Of a stretch of 64,000 nt of DNA, positions 16,595 to 24,755 are shown piece after piece. Within the stretch, counting starts at the first letter, position 1. Each line of letters starts with the position of its first letter. Under the pieces are notes generated by a model. It had not been told where the DNA came from and searched no databases. It saw nothing but the letters and a program-made list of their open reading frames with translations. The stretch covers positions 372,001-436,000 of the forward strand of contig NZ_JAPEPJ010000001.1 in the NCBI RefSeq assembly GCF_026340255.1. The letters are read 5' to 3'. This DNA comes from Streptomyces sp. NBC_01408 (GTDB taxonomy: Bacteria > Actinomycetota > Actinomycetes > Streptomycetales > Streptomycetaceae). The position numbers and the translations under genes were made by a program.

Positions 16595-19363
16595 GTGAGC
16601 CCTCCGGACGGTGCGGCGAGGGACGACGGCGCGCGGCCGGACGACGGCCCCGGCGCACGCCCCGACCTGCCCTCCGACGGCCCCCGCCCGCCCTCCGGCA
16701 CCCCCCGCACCCCCGACCGCACCCCTGACGGCCCCGAGCGCACCCCTGACGGCCCTGACGGCCCGCACGGCCACGCGCCCACGGACGCCGACCAGGTCGA
16801 GGTCGACGAACCGCTGCTCGCCGCCCGCGTGCACCGCCCGTCCGACCTCGTACGCCTGCTCGTCGGCATCCTCGGCATCGCCGTCGTCCTCGCCATCGCC
16901 GCCTTCGCCCACGGCACCACGGTGGGCCTGGAAGAGGACATCAACAAGGGCACCGGCGCGGCGCCCGACCTGCTGATCAAGGTCGCCGCGCTGGTGTCGA
17001 GCATCGCGGTGCTGCTGCTCCCCGTCGCCTTCGCCATCGAGCGGCTGATCAAACGCGACGGGCTGCGCATCGCCGACGGCGTGCTCGCCGCCGTCCTCGC
17101 GCACGGGGTCACCCTCGCCACCGACCTGTGGGTCTCCCAGGCCGCCCCCGACACCATCCAGGAAGCCCTCACCCGGACCGCCGGGGCCGGCGGGGCCCTC
17201 ACCGATCCGGTGCACGGCTACCTCGCGCCCGTGATCGCGTACATGTGCGCCGTCGGGATGACCCGCAGACCGCACTGGCGCGTCGCGCTGTGGGTGGTCC
17301 TGCTGCTCGACGCGTTCACGATGCTGGTCAGCGGCTACACCACGCCCTTCTCGATCATCCTCACCGTGCTGATCGGCTGGAGCGTCGCGTACGGGACCCT
17401 GTACGCCGTCGGCTCGCCCAATGTGCGCCCGACCGGGCAGACCCTGCTCGCGGGACTGCGCCGCGTCGGCTTCCGGCCCGTCAGCGCGATGCGCGCCGAG
17501 GTCCCCGACGGCCCCGAGGCCTCCGAGGTCAGCGACCGCGGCCGCCGCTACCACGTCACCCTGGAGGACGGTCCGCCGCTCGACGTCACCGTCGTCGACC
17601 GTGAACAGCAGGCCCAGGGCTTCTTCTACCGGGTCTGGCGCCGGCTCACCCTGCGCGGCATCACCACCCGGCGCAGCCTCCAGTCCCTGCGCCAGGCTCT
17701 GGAGCAGGAGGCACTGCTCGCGTACGCGGCCATCGCGGCCGGGGCCAACGCACCCAAACTGATCGCCACCTCCGAGCTCGGCCCGGACGCCGTGATGCTC
17801 GTGTACGAGCACCTGGGCGGCCGGACGCTGGACTCCCTCCCCGACGAGGAGATCACCGACGAGCTGAGCCGCAACGCATGGGAGCAGGTACGGGCCCTCC
17901 AGTCGCGGCGGATCGCGCACCGGCGGCTGACCGGGGACGCCCTGGTGGTGGATCGTTCCGGCAGCATCACCCTCACCGACCTGCGGGGCGGTGAGATCGC
18001 GGCCGGCGACCTGGTGCTGCGCATGGACATCGCGCAGCTGCTGGTCACGCTCGGCCTGCGGGTCGGCGCCGAGCGGTCGGTGGCCTCGGCGCTGTCGGTG
18101 CTCGGCCCGGACGCGGTGGCGGACTGCCTGCCGCTGCTCCAGCCGATCGCGCTGAGCCGTTCCACCCGGGCGACGCTGCGCAAGCTGGCCCGGGAGCGGG
18201 CGGACCGGCAGCGGGAGGCCGTACTGGAGTCCTCGCGGGCGGCGAAGGCAGCGCGGGAGGCGGACGCCTCGGCTCCGGCGACGAGCACCGCGGCCTCCGC
18301 CGCCGACCGGAAGGCCGAGAAGAAGGCACTGGACGACGCCCTGGACGGGGCCCGCGAGGAGGATCTGCTGAGCCAGATCCGCCAGCAGGTGCTGCTGATC
18401 CGCCCGCAGGCGCCGGTGGAGCCGGCCCGGCTGGAGCGGATCCGGCCGCGCACGCTGGTCTCCTTCATCGCGGGCGCGTTCGGCGCGTACTTCCTGCTCA
18501 CGCAGCTCGCGCACGTGGACTTCACGACGATCGTCGGCGAGGCCCAGTGGGGCTGGGTCGGCGCGGCCCTCGCCTTCTCGGCGCTCAGCTACGTCGCGGC
18601 GGCCATGAGCCTGCTGGGCTTCGTACCCGAGCGGGTGCCGTTCCTGCGGACCGTGGTCGCGCAGGTGGCCGGCTCCTTCGTGAAGCTGGTCGCGCCCGCG
18701 GCGGTCGGCGGTGTCGCGCTGAACACGCGGTTCCTCCAGCGGGCGGGGATCCGGCCGGGGCTCGCGGTGGCGAGCGTGGGCGCCTCGCAGCTCTTCGGAC
18801 TCGCCAGCCACATCCTGCTGCTGCTCTCCTTCGGCTACCTGACCGGCACCGAGAAGACCCCGGAGATGACCCCGTCCCGGACGGTCATCGCGGGTCTGCT
18901 GACGGTGGCGGTCCTGGTGCTGGTGGTGACGGCGGTCCCGTTCATGCGGAAGTTCGTGGCGACCCGGGTCCGCGCGCTGTTCGCGGGCGTGGTACCGCGC
19001 ATGCTGGACGTGCTCCAGCGTCCGCAGAAGCTGGTGACCGGCATCGGCGGGATGCTGCTGCTGACCGGCTGCTTCGTGATGTGCCTGGACGCGTCGATCC
19101 GCGCGTTCGGGGGCGGCGAGGCCATCAGCTACGCGAGCATCGCGGTGGTGTTCCTCGCCGGCAACGCACTGGGGTCGGCCGCCCCGACGCCGGGCGGCAT
19201 GGGCGCGGTGGAGACCACCTTGACCCTGGGTCTGATCGCGGCCGGGCTGGAGAAGGAGGTCGCCATCTCGGCGGTGCTGCTGTTCCGCCTGATGACGTTC
19301 TGGCTGCCGGTGCTGCCGGGGTGGATCTCGTTCAACTTCCTGACCCGCAAGGAAGCCATCTGA
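16595..19363 (+). CDS. Kinase-like and flippase-like (LPG-synthase TM) fusion protein
   Basis: A polytopic membrane protein of about 922 residues. After a disordered Asp/Pro-rich N-terminus come several membrane helices (for example LVRLLVGILGIAVVLAIA). A cytoplasmic kinase-like module of ABC1/RIO appearance follows (EQEALLAYAAIAAGANAPKL, MLVYEHLGGRTLDSL, VVDRSGSITLTDLRGGEIAAGD), then a charged Ala/Lys/Glu linker. The C-terminal helices are of the lysylphosphatidylglycerol-synthase/YbhN type, containing GSAAPTPGGMGAVE. GTG at 16595 was preferred because AAGGAG lies six bases upstream; ATG 16568 and GTG 16547 are alternatives. The transported lipid or glycan is unknown. A terminator follows at 19381. 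Confidence 0.8.
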   Translation: MSPPDGAARDDGARPDDGPGARPDLPSDGPRPPSGTPRTPDRTPDGPERTPDGPDGPHGHAPTDADQVEVDEPLLAARVHRPSDLVRLLVGILGIAVVLAIAAFAHGTTVGLEEDINKGTGAAPDLLIKVAALVSSIAVLLLPVAFAIERLIKRDGLRIADGVLAAVLAHGVTLATDLWVSQAAPDTIQEALTRTAGAGGALTDPVHGYLAPVIAYMCAVGMTRRPHWRVALWVVLLLDAFTMLVSGYTTPFSIILTVLIGWSVAYGTLYAVGSPNVRPTGQTLLAGLRRVGFRPVSAMRAEVPDGPEASEVSDRGRRYHVTLEDGPPLDVTVVDREQQAQGFFYRVWRRLTLRGITTRRSLQSLRQALEQEALLAYAAIAAGANAPKLIATSELGPDAVMLVYEHLGGRTLDSLPDEEITDELSRNAWEQVRALQSRRIAHRRLTGDALVVDRSGSITLTDLRGGEIAAGDLVLRMDIAQLLVTLGLRVGAERSVASALSVLGPDAVADCLPLLQPIALSRSTRATLRKLARERADRQREAVLESSRAAKAAREADASAPATSTAASAADRKAEKKALDDALDGAREEDLLSQIRQQVLLIRPQAPVEPARLERIRPRTLVSFIAGAFGAYFLLTQLAHVDFTTIVGEAQWGWVGAALAFSALSYVAAAMSLLGFVPERVPFLRTVVAQVAGSFVKLVAPAAVGGVALNTRFLQRAGIRPGLAVASVGASQLFGLASHILLLLSFGYLTGTEKTPEMTPSRTVIAGLLTVAVLVLVVTAVPFMRKFVATRVRALFAGVVPRMLDVLQRPQKLVTGIGGMLLLTGCFVMCLDASIRAFGGGEAISYASIAVVFLAGNALGSAAPTPGGMGAVETTLTLGLIAAGLEKEVAISAVLLFRLMTFWLPVLPGWISFNFLTRKEAI

Positions 19364-19380
19364 CGCCCCTCTACGGCAGC

Positions 19381-19413
19381 AGGGCCCGGACCGCGCGTCG
19401 CGGTCCGGGCCCT
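19381..19413. terminator. Bidirectional terminator, 15-bp perfect stem
   Basis: Arms 19381-19395 and 19399-19413 are perfectly complementary (AGGGCCCGGACCGCG) with a CGT loop. It lies between the convergent membrane-fusion gene and the small DUF6243-like gene. Confidence 0.85.
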
Positions 19414-19447
19414 GCCCCGTGCGGTGCCGCCCTGCGGCGGCGGTGCG

Positions 19448-19663
19448 TCAGCTCTGTGCGGTGTCGTCGCCCGTCTGCCCGGCGCCCTCAGCGGCGCCTG
19501 CCTTCTCGCGCATCTTGCGCACCAGCTCCGCCTTCTGGTCGGCTGCACCCCGGCGGTCGAGGTTGCGGTGCGGACCGTTGTTCTGCCGCTCGGCGCGGGA
19601 CAGCCTCTTGCGCTGGCCGCCGCCCATGCCCACGGGGTTGTTGATGTTCTTGCTCACGGTCAC
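19448..19663 (-). CDS. Small basic DUF6243-like protein
   Basis: 71 residues, soluble, Arg/Lys/Gln-rich, beginning MTVSKNINNPVGMGGG and containing RKRLSRAERQNNGPHRNLD. I recognise this as a small protein common in Streptomyces, probably DUF6243, of unknown function. Two GTG starts are possible, 19663 and 19657; GGGAGA is better spaced for the first. Its tail is low-complexity Gly/Ala. Confidence 0.7.
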   Translation of the reverse strand: MTVSKNINNPVGMGGGQRKRLSRAERQNNGPHRNLDRRGAADQKAELVRKMREKAGAAEGAGQTGDDTAQS

Positions 19664-19917
19664 GGGTTCTCCCGGTAATGATGTGAAGTGATCTACGGAT
19701 TCATCGGTGGGGGACGGGCGCGGCGACGTCGAAGGACGTCAGCAGGGGCCCATCACGCTCTCACTCGTAAATCGGTGTCTGGAAGAACATGACAAAGACG
19801 TTACCCGGTTCCGTCGGCCCCGCACACCAAGATTTTCCCGCCCCGGCGCCGCGGGGGGACGGACCCGTTCGGGTCAGCGCGGGGGCGGTGGGGACGGACC
19901 GCGCCCAGGATGGTGGC

Positions 19918-21513
19918 ATGCCGAGAAACGCCTGGCGGGTCACCGCCTCCGCCGCGCTCGCCGCCGCACTGCTCGCCACCAGCGCCTGCTCCGGCGAGGG
20001 CGACGAGGAGAGAACCAAGGGCGGCGGCACCAAGGGGGCCAAGCCCCTCAAGTGGGGCGAGTGCCCGGCCCCGACGGCCCTGGAGGGCGGCGGTCCGGCC
20101 CCCGGCAAGGACTGGCAGTGCGCCACGCTCGACGTCCCGCTCGACTACGCCGAGCCCGAGGGGGAGACCGTACCGATCGCGCTGATCCGCGCGAAGGCCC
20201 GCAAGAAGGGCCAGCGCATCGGCTCCCTCCTCTTCAACTTCGGCGGCCCCGGCGGCTCCGGCATCACCACCCTCCCCGGCGCCGCCAAGGAGTACGAGGC
20301 CCTCCGCGCCCGGTACGACCTGGTGGGCTTCGACCCCCGCGGGGTGGGCCGCAGCGCGCCCGTCCGCTGTGAGGACGACAAGGAGCTGGACGCGTACTAC
20401 GCCCAGGACTCCTCGCCCGAGACCTCGCAGGAGGAGACGGCCTTCGTCGACAACATCCGCGCCTACCAGCAGGCCTGCGAGAAGAACTCGGCCAAGCTCC
20501 TGCCCCACGTCGGCACGGAGAACGCCGCCCGCGACATGGACCGCATCCGCCAGGCCCTCGGCGACGAGAAGCTGCACTACTTCGGGATCTCCTACGGCAC
20601 CGAACTCGGCGGGGTCTACGCCCACCTCTTCCCGAAGAACGTCGGCCGGGCCGTCTTCGACGCCGTCGTGGACCCGACCGCGACCCCCGAGCAGGGGGCG
20701 CTGGGCCAGGCCAAGGGCTTCCAGCTCGCGCTCGGCAACTTCGCGCAGGACTGCGTGGACCGCGGCGACGCCTGCCTGCTCCAGGGCAGCACCGCCAAGG
20801 AGATCGAGGCGAACGTCAGGAAGCTCCAGAAGGACCTGGAGGCCCGGCCGATCCCGGGCATCGGGGACCGGCAGCTCACCGAGAGCGCCGCGACCAACGG
20901 CATCGCCCAGGCCCTGTACTCCAAGGAGCTGTGGCCGCTGCTGGAGCAGGGGCTGGACGAGGCGGAGGGCGGGCAGGGGCAGCTGCTGCTTGCGCTGTCC
21001 GACGCGCTCAACGGCCGCGACCAGCAGGGGCACTACAGCAACATCGGGGCGGCCAACACGGCCATCAACTGCGCCGACTCCAAGCAGCGTTACACCCTCG
21101 CGCAGACCAAGGCCAAGCTGTCGGAGTTCCGTTCGGCCTCGCCCGTCTTCGGGGACTTCCTCGGCTGGGCCATGATGGGCTGCACCGACTGGCCCGTCCC
21201 GGGCGCCTCGGACACCCCGGACGTGTCCGCCCCGGGCGCCGCCCCGATCCTGGTGATCGGCAACACCGGCGACCCGGCCACCCCGTACGAGGGCGCCCGC
21301 AAGATGGTGGAGCGGCTCGGCCCGGGCGTCGGCGTGGAGCTCACGTACAAGGGCGAGGGGCACGGCGCGTACAACAGCGGCGACCCGTGCGTGCAGAAGG
21401 CGGTGAACTCCTACCTGCTGGACGGGAAGGTGCCGGCGGCGGGCACCGTCTGCACCGCGGCCCCGGACGCCACGGGGACGCCCGTCGGGCCGGAGCCGCC
21501 GCAGGGCGTCTGA
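19918..21513 (+). CDS. Secreted lipoprotein alpha/beta-hydrolase (tripeptidyl aminopeptidase-like)
   Basis: Resembles the Streptomyces Tap/SlpD-E peptidase family. From ATG 19918 (531 residues) a signal peptide ends in the lipobox LLATSAC, so the protein is probably membrane-anchored outside the cell. The hydrolase fold shows FNFGGPGGSG (oxyanion region), GFDPRGVGRS, the nucleophile elbow GISYGTELG, and a TAP-like C-terminal domain with NTGDPATPYEGA and GHGAYN supplying acid and histidine. An upstream in-frame ATG at 19789 would bury the signal peptide. A perfect terminator follows at 21541. Confidence 0.9.
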   Translation: MPRNAWRVTASAALAAALLATSACSGEGDEERTKGGGTKGAKPLKWGECPAPTALEGGGPAPGKDWQCATLDVPLDYAEPEGETVPIALIRAKARKKGQRIGSLLFNFGGPGGSGITTLPGAAKEYEALRARYDLVGFDPRGVGRSAPVRCEDDKELDAYYAQDSSPETSQEETAFVDNIRAYQQACEKNSAKLLPHVGTENAARDMDRIRQALGDEKLHYFGISYGTELGGVYAHLFPKNVGRAVFDAVVDPTATPEQGALGQAKGFQLALGNFAQDCVDRGDACLLQGSTAKEIEANVRKLQKDLEARPIPGIGDRQLTESAATNGIAQALYSKELWPLLEQGLDEAEGGQGQLLLALSDALNGRDQQGHYSNIGAANTAINCADSKQRYTLAQTKAKLSEFRSASPVFGDFLGWAMMGCTDWPVPGASDTPDVSAPGAAPILVIGNTGDPATPYEGARKMVERLGPGVGVELTYKGEGHGAYNSGDPCVQKAVNSYLLDGKVPAAGTVCTAAPDATGTPVGPEPPQGV

Positions 21514-21540
21514 TCCGGCCCGGCCGGTCCGGAGAGAACG

Positions 21541-21585
21541 CCGGAGGGGCCGTACCGCGCGGTGTGCGCGGTACGGCCCCTCCGG
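21541..21585. terminator. Bidirectional terminator, 20-bp perfect stem
   Basis: Arms 21541-21560 and 21566-21585 are perfectly complementary with a GGTGT loop, between the convergent peptidase and moeZ genes. moeZ ends nine bases beyond it. Confidence 0.88.
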
Positions 21586-21593
21586 GGTGACTG

Positions 21594-22772
21594 CTAGTAG
21601 ACCGGCTTCTCGGGCTCGATCTGGTGGACCCAGCCGATCACGCCGCCGCCGACGTGCACCGCGTCGGAGAAGCCCGCGGACTTCAGGACCGCGAGGACTT
21701 CCGCACTGCGGACACCCGTCTTGCAATGCAAGACGATGCGCTTGTCCTGGGGCAGGTCCTGGAGGGCGGTGCCCATCAGGAACTCGCCCTTGGGGATCAG
21801 CTTCGCGCCGGGGATCGAGACGATCTCGTACTCGTTGATCTCGCGGACGTCGATGATCTCGATGTTCTCGCCGTCGTCGATCCACTCCTTGAGCTGCTTG
21901 GGAGTGATCGTCGAGCCGGCGGCCGCCTCCTGGGCCTCCTCCGACACGACGCCGCAGAAGGCCTCGTAGTCGATGAGCTCGGTGACGGTCGCGTTCGGAC
22001 CGCAGACCGCGCAGTCGGGGTCCTTGCGGACCTTGACCTGGCGGTACTGCATCTCCAGGGCGTCGTAGATCATCAGGCGGCCGACCAGCGGCTCGCCGAC
22101 GCCCGTGAGGACCTTGATGGCCTCGGTGACCTGGATGGACCCGATGGACGCGCAGAGCACGCCCAGTACGCCGCCCTCGGCGCAGCTCGGGACCATGCCC
22201 GGCGGCGGGGGCTCCGGGTACAGGCAGCGGTAGCACGGGCCGTGCTCGGACCAGAAGACGGAGGCCTGGCCGTCGAAGCGGTAGATCGAACCCCACACGT
22301 ACGGCTTGTTCAGCAGGACGCAGGCGTCGTTGACCAGGTAGCGCGTGGCGAAGTTGTCCGTGCCGTCGACGATGAGGTCGTACTGGCTGAAGATCTCCAT
22401 CACGTTCTCGGCTTCGAGCCGCTCTTCGTGAAGGACCACGTTCACGTACGGGTTGATGCCCAGCACGCTGTCACGGGCCGACTCGGCCTTGGAACGGCCG
22501 ATGTCCGCCTGACTGTGGATGATCTGGCGCTGCAGGTTCGACTCGTCGACCTCGTCGAACTCGACGATGCCCAGCGTGCCGACGCCGGCCGCGGCCAGGT
22601 ACATGAGGGCGGGCGAGCCGAGGCCGCCGGCGCCCACGGCGAGCACCTTGGCGTTCTTCAGGCGCTTCTGGCCGTCCATCCCGACATCCGGGATGATCAG
22701 GTGCCGCGAGTACCGGCGGACCTCGTCAACGGTGAGCTCTGCGGCTGGCTCAACCAAGGGTGGCAGCGACAC
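21594..22772 (-). CDS. moeZ: MoeZ: ThiF adenylyltransferase fused to rhodanese
   Basis: Activates ubiquitin-like sulfur carriers (molybdopterin synthase and others) by adenylation, then transfers sulfur. 392 residues: ThiF/MoeB domain with nucleotide loop GAGGLGSP, the catalytic-loop region DGTDNFATRYLVND, and zinc cysteines CYRC and CAVC. A C-terminal rhodanese domain carries the active cysteine in HCKTGVRS. GTG at 22772 is preceded by CTGGAG. In Streptomyces this single protein can serve several thiocarboxylate pathways. It lies downstream of the polysaccharide-like genes, 81 bases after the Spherulin-4 gene. Confidence 0.95.
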   Translation of the reverse strand: MSLPPLVEPAAELTVDEVRRYSRHLIIPDVGMDGQKRLKNAKVLAVGAGGLGSPALMYLAAAGVGTLGIVEFDEVDESNLQRQIIHSQADIGRSKAESARDSVLGINPYVNVVLHEERLEAENVMEIFSQYDLIVDGTDNFATRYLVNDACVLLNKPYVWGSIYRFDGQASVFWSEHGPCYRCLYPEPPPPGMVPSCAEGGVLGVLCASIGSIQVTEAIKVLTGVGEPLVGRLMIYDALEMQYRQVKVRKDPDCAVCGPNATVTELIDYEAFCGVVSEEAQEAAAGSTITPKQLKEWIDDGENIEIIDVREINEYEIVSIPGAKLIPKGEFLMGTALQDLPQDKRIVLHCKTGVRSAEVLAVLKSAGFSDAVHVGGGVIGWVHQIEPEKPVY

Positions 22773-22784
22773 GGGGACTCCAGC

Positions 22785-22812
22785 GGGTCATCCCCGCGGA
22801 AGCGGGGAGCAT
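22785..22812 (-). repeat. Orphan type I-E CRISPR-repeat-like sequence
   Basis: On the minus strand this 28-bp stretch reads as two halves around a hairpin: ATGCTCCCCGC, TTCC, then GCGGGGATGACCC. This is very close to type I-E repeats, which have the form GTGCTCCCCGC...GCGGGGATG. There is only one copy and no cas gene in the window. It sits 12 bases upstream of the moeZ start, partly abutting its ribosome-binding site. Confidence 0.6.
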
Positions 22813-22853
22813 TCAAAGGGTTGTTCTGTCCCGTAACACTGCCACGGCCCACT

Positions 22854-23618
22854 TCATTCCAAGACACCCGTCCCGATCCGCGAGACGATTTCGTCCCAGT
22901 ACCCGGGCATCGAGGCCCACGGGTCCCGGTCCCCCGCTCCGCGCCGGTCCGTGAACCAGATGGTGCCCGCACCCTGCCAGCAGGCGATCCGGACGGCCTC
23001 CTCCAGATGCGTCCGGGGCACTCCGTGGACGAGGTGGCAGAACAGCTCCGGCGGATGGTCGGCCGTCCACTCCGCCACCTGCGACCAGCGGTAGTCGGCC
23101 CAGGCACCGGCGAAGGTGACCAGTTGATCAGCGGTTTCGGCGTAGCCCTCGTAGGGGTGGGTGCCGTGCCCGAGGACGATCCGCAGCCCGTCGCCGAGGC
23201 CCCGCAGGGTGTCGACGACCCGGCGCACCGCCGCGAGTTCCCCTTTACCGGCCGGGGCGTCCGCCAGGTAGAAGCCGCCCACCCCGTACCAGTCCCGGAA
23301 GCGGTGGGCGTCGGAGACCAGCTCGCCGAAGGACCGTTCGCCGTCCCGCATCGCGAGATGGCCGAGCAGCCGGTGGCCCGAGTCGCCGGTGTTCCGGAGC
23401 CGGGCGGCCACCTCCGAGCAGTGCGGGTCGGGACGGCCGCCGGGGCCGTCCGTGACATTGAGCACGGCCCAGTGCAGCGGGGTGCCCGGGCGGGTCAGCT
23501 CGGCCCATTCGACGGGGGCGAGCAGCGGGTGCGCGTAGCCGGGGACCCCGAGGCCCGGGCGGCCGGCGCCGGTCGCGGCGGCCGCCGTGGCCCCGGGCGG
23601 GGTGGTCAGATGCGGCAT
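22854..23618 (-). CDS. Spherulation-specific family 4 (GH135-like) protein
   Basis: Spherulin-4 family; characterised members (GH135, Sph3) cleave alpha-1,4-galactosaminogalactan. 254 residues with the barrel-type opening VPGYAHPLL, a strand-end acidic motif GGFYLADAP corresponding to the family FF(D/E) region, and ADYRW near the end. Only one acid is visible at that motif where the family often has DE, so activity is uncertain. There is no signal peptide, unlike secreted members. It overlaps the epimerase gene by 13 bases, so the two are translationally coupled. Function is inferred from family and neighbours. Confidence 0.8.
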   Translation of the reverse strand: MPHLTTPPGATAAAATGAGRPGLGVPGYAHPLLAPVEWAELTRPGTPLHWAVLNVTDGPGGRPDPHCSEVAARLRNTGDSGHRLLGHLAMRDGERSFGELVSDAHRFRDWYGVGGFYLADAPAGKGELAAVRRVVDTLRGLGDGLRIVLGHGTHPYEGYAETADQLVTFAGAWADYRWSQVAEWTADHPPELFCHLVHGVPRTHLEEAVRIACWQGAGTIWFTDRRGAGDRDPWASMPGYWDEIVSRIGTGVLE

Positions 23619-24607
23619 GCCGCCTCCATCCAGATGTCCGCGAGGGATTCCTCCAGGTTGATCCGGGGCCGCCAGCCGAGCCGGTCCCGGGCGGTGCGGA
23701 CGTCGGCCTGCTGCCAGGCTCCGCAGCCGTCGGGGTAGGGGGGCTGGGGGGCCGAGGCGGCCAGCTGCTCGGACGTGGCCTCGGACCGGGGCGATCCGAT
23801 GGTGGCGAGGCCCGCCGGCCGGCCGGGGTGCGACTGCGGGGCACCGCCGTGCGGTACGTCGAGCTCGTGCAGGGCGCCTCCGTACCCGGCGACCCGGGCC
23901 AGCACGGCGGCGGCGTCGCGCAGCCGGACCGCGCGGCCGGTGCCGATGTTGACGACGCCCTGGGCGGCGGAGAGCGAGGCGGCGTGCACGGCCCGCGCCA
24001 CGTCCCGTACGTCCACGAAGTCGCGCTGTACCCCGAGCCCGCTGAGCTTGAGCTCCCCGTCCCCGGACTGCATCGCGCGGCGCATGGCCTCGGCGAGCCG
24101 GCCGAGCGGGGATCCGGCGGGGGTGCCGGGGCCGACGGGCGAGAAGATCCGCAGGACGACGGCGTCGAGCCCGGAGCCCAGCACCAGTTCGGTCGCGGCC
24201 AGCTTGCTGACGCCGTACGGTCCCCCGGGTCTCGGGACGGCGTCCTCGGCCGTCGAGGACCCGGGCTGGCTGGGCCCGTACTCGGCGGCGCAGCCGAGCT
24301 GGACCAGCCGGGCCCCGCAGCCGCTGCGGCGCAGCGATTCGCAGATGGTGGCCACGGCGACGGTGTTGTGCCGGGTGAGTTCCCGGGCCCCGCCGCGGGT
24401 GGCGCCGGCGCAGTTGATGACGACGCCCGGGTGCACGGCGTCGAGGAACCGGGTGAGCGCGCCGGGGCTGCCGGTGGCGAGGTCGAAGCGGACGTCGGCG
24501 TCGTCGCCGCGGCCGAGCGCGGTGAGCTGGACGGCGGGGTCGGCGAGCAGCCGGTCCGCGACGTAGCGGCCGAGGTATCCGTTGGCTCCGATCAGCAGCA
24601 CCCTCAT
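23606..24607 (-). CDS. NAD-dependent epimerase/dehydratase (SDR)
   Basis: Extended short-chain dehydrogenase acting on nucleotide sugars. 333 residues with the dinucleotide motif GANGYLGRY at the N-terminus, an NCAG strand-4 segment, the catalytic pair YGVSK, and a C-terminal substrate domain. The exact sugar chemistry (epimerase, reductase or dehydratase) cannot be assigned. ATG at 24607. It is coupled to the Spherulin-4 gene and downstream of the membrane and glycosyltransferase genes, which suggests it supplies a precursor to that pathway. Confidence 0.85.
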   Translation of the reverse strand: MRVLLIGANGYLGRYVADRLLADPAVQLTALGRGDDADVRFDLATGSPGALTRFLDAVHPGVVINCAGATRGGARELTRHNTVAVATICESLRRSGCGARLVQLGCAAEYGPSQPGSSTAEDAVPRPGGPYGVSKLAATELVLGSGLDAVVLRIFSPVGPGTPAGSPLGRLAEAMRRAMQSGDGELKLSGLGVQRDFVDVRDVARAVHAASLSAAQGVVNIGTGRAVRLRDAAAVLARVAGYGGALHELDVPHGGAPQSHPGRPAGLATIGSPRSEATSEQLAASAPQPPYPDGCGAWQQADVRTARDRLGWRPRINLEESLADIWMEAACRI

Positions 24608-24755
24608 CGCGTGACCCCTTGTTCGGTTGGCTGGCCGGTCATGTCCTGGTTCTCCTTGCGGGTGGGTGGATGGGGCGGGGTACGGGTACGGCGCTTCGGC
24701 GTCGGCTCCGAAGGGCGTGGTGGCGGTCCGGGGGACGTGGGGACGCCGGGGGACG

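Noticed and set aside
16424..18811. 795-residue minus-strand reading frame opposite the membrane fusion gene
   Set aside because: Shadow frame of a strong coding gene, no motif or RBS.
19789..19917. Longer start for the secreted hydrolase
   Set aside because: It would put 43 residues before a clear signal peptide and lipobox.
22785..22812. CRISPR array
   Set aside because: Only one repeat-like unit, no spacer and no cas genes in the window.
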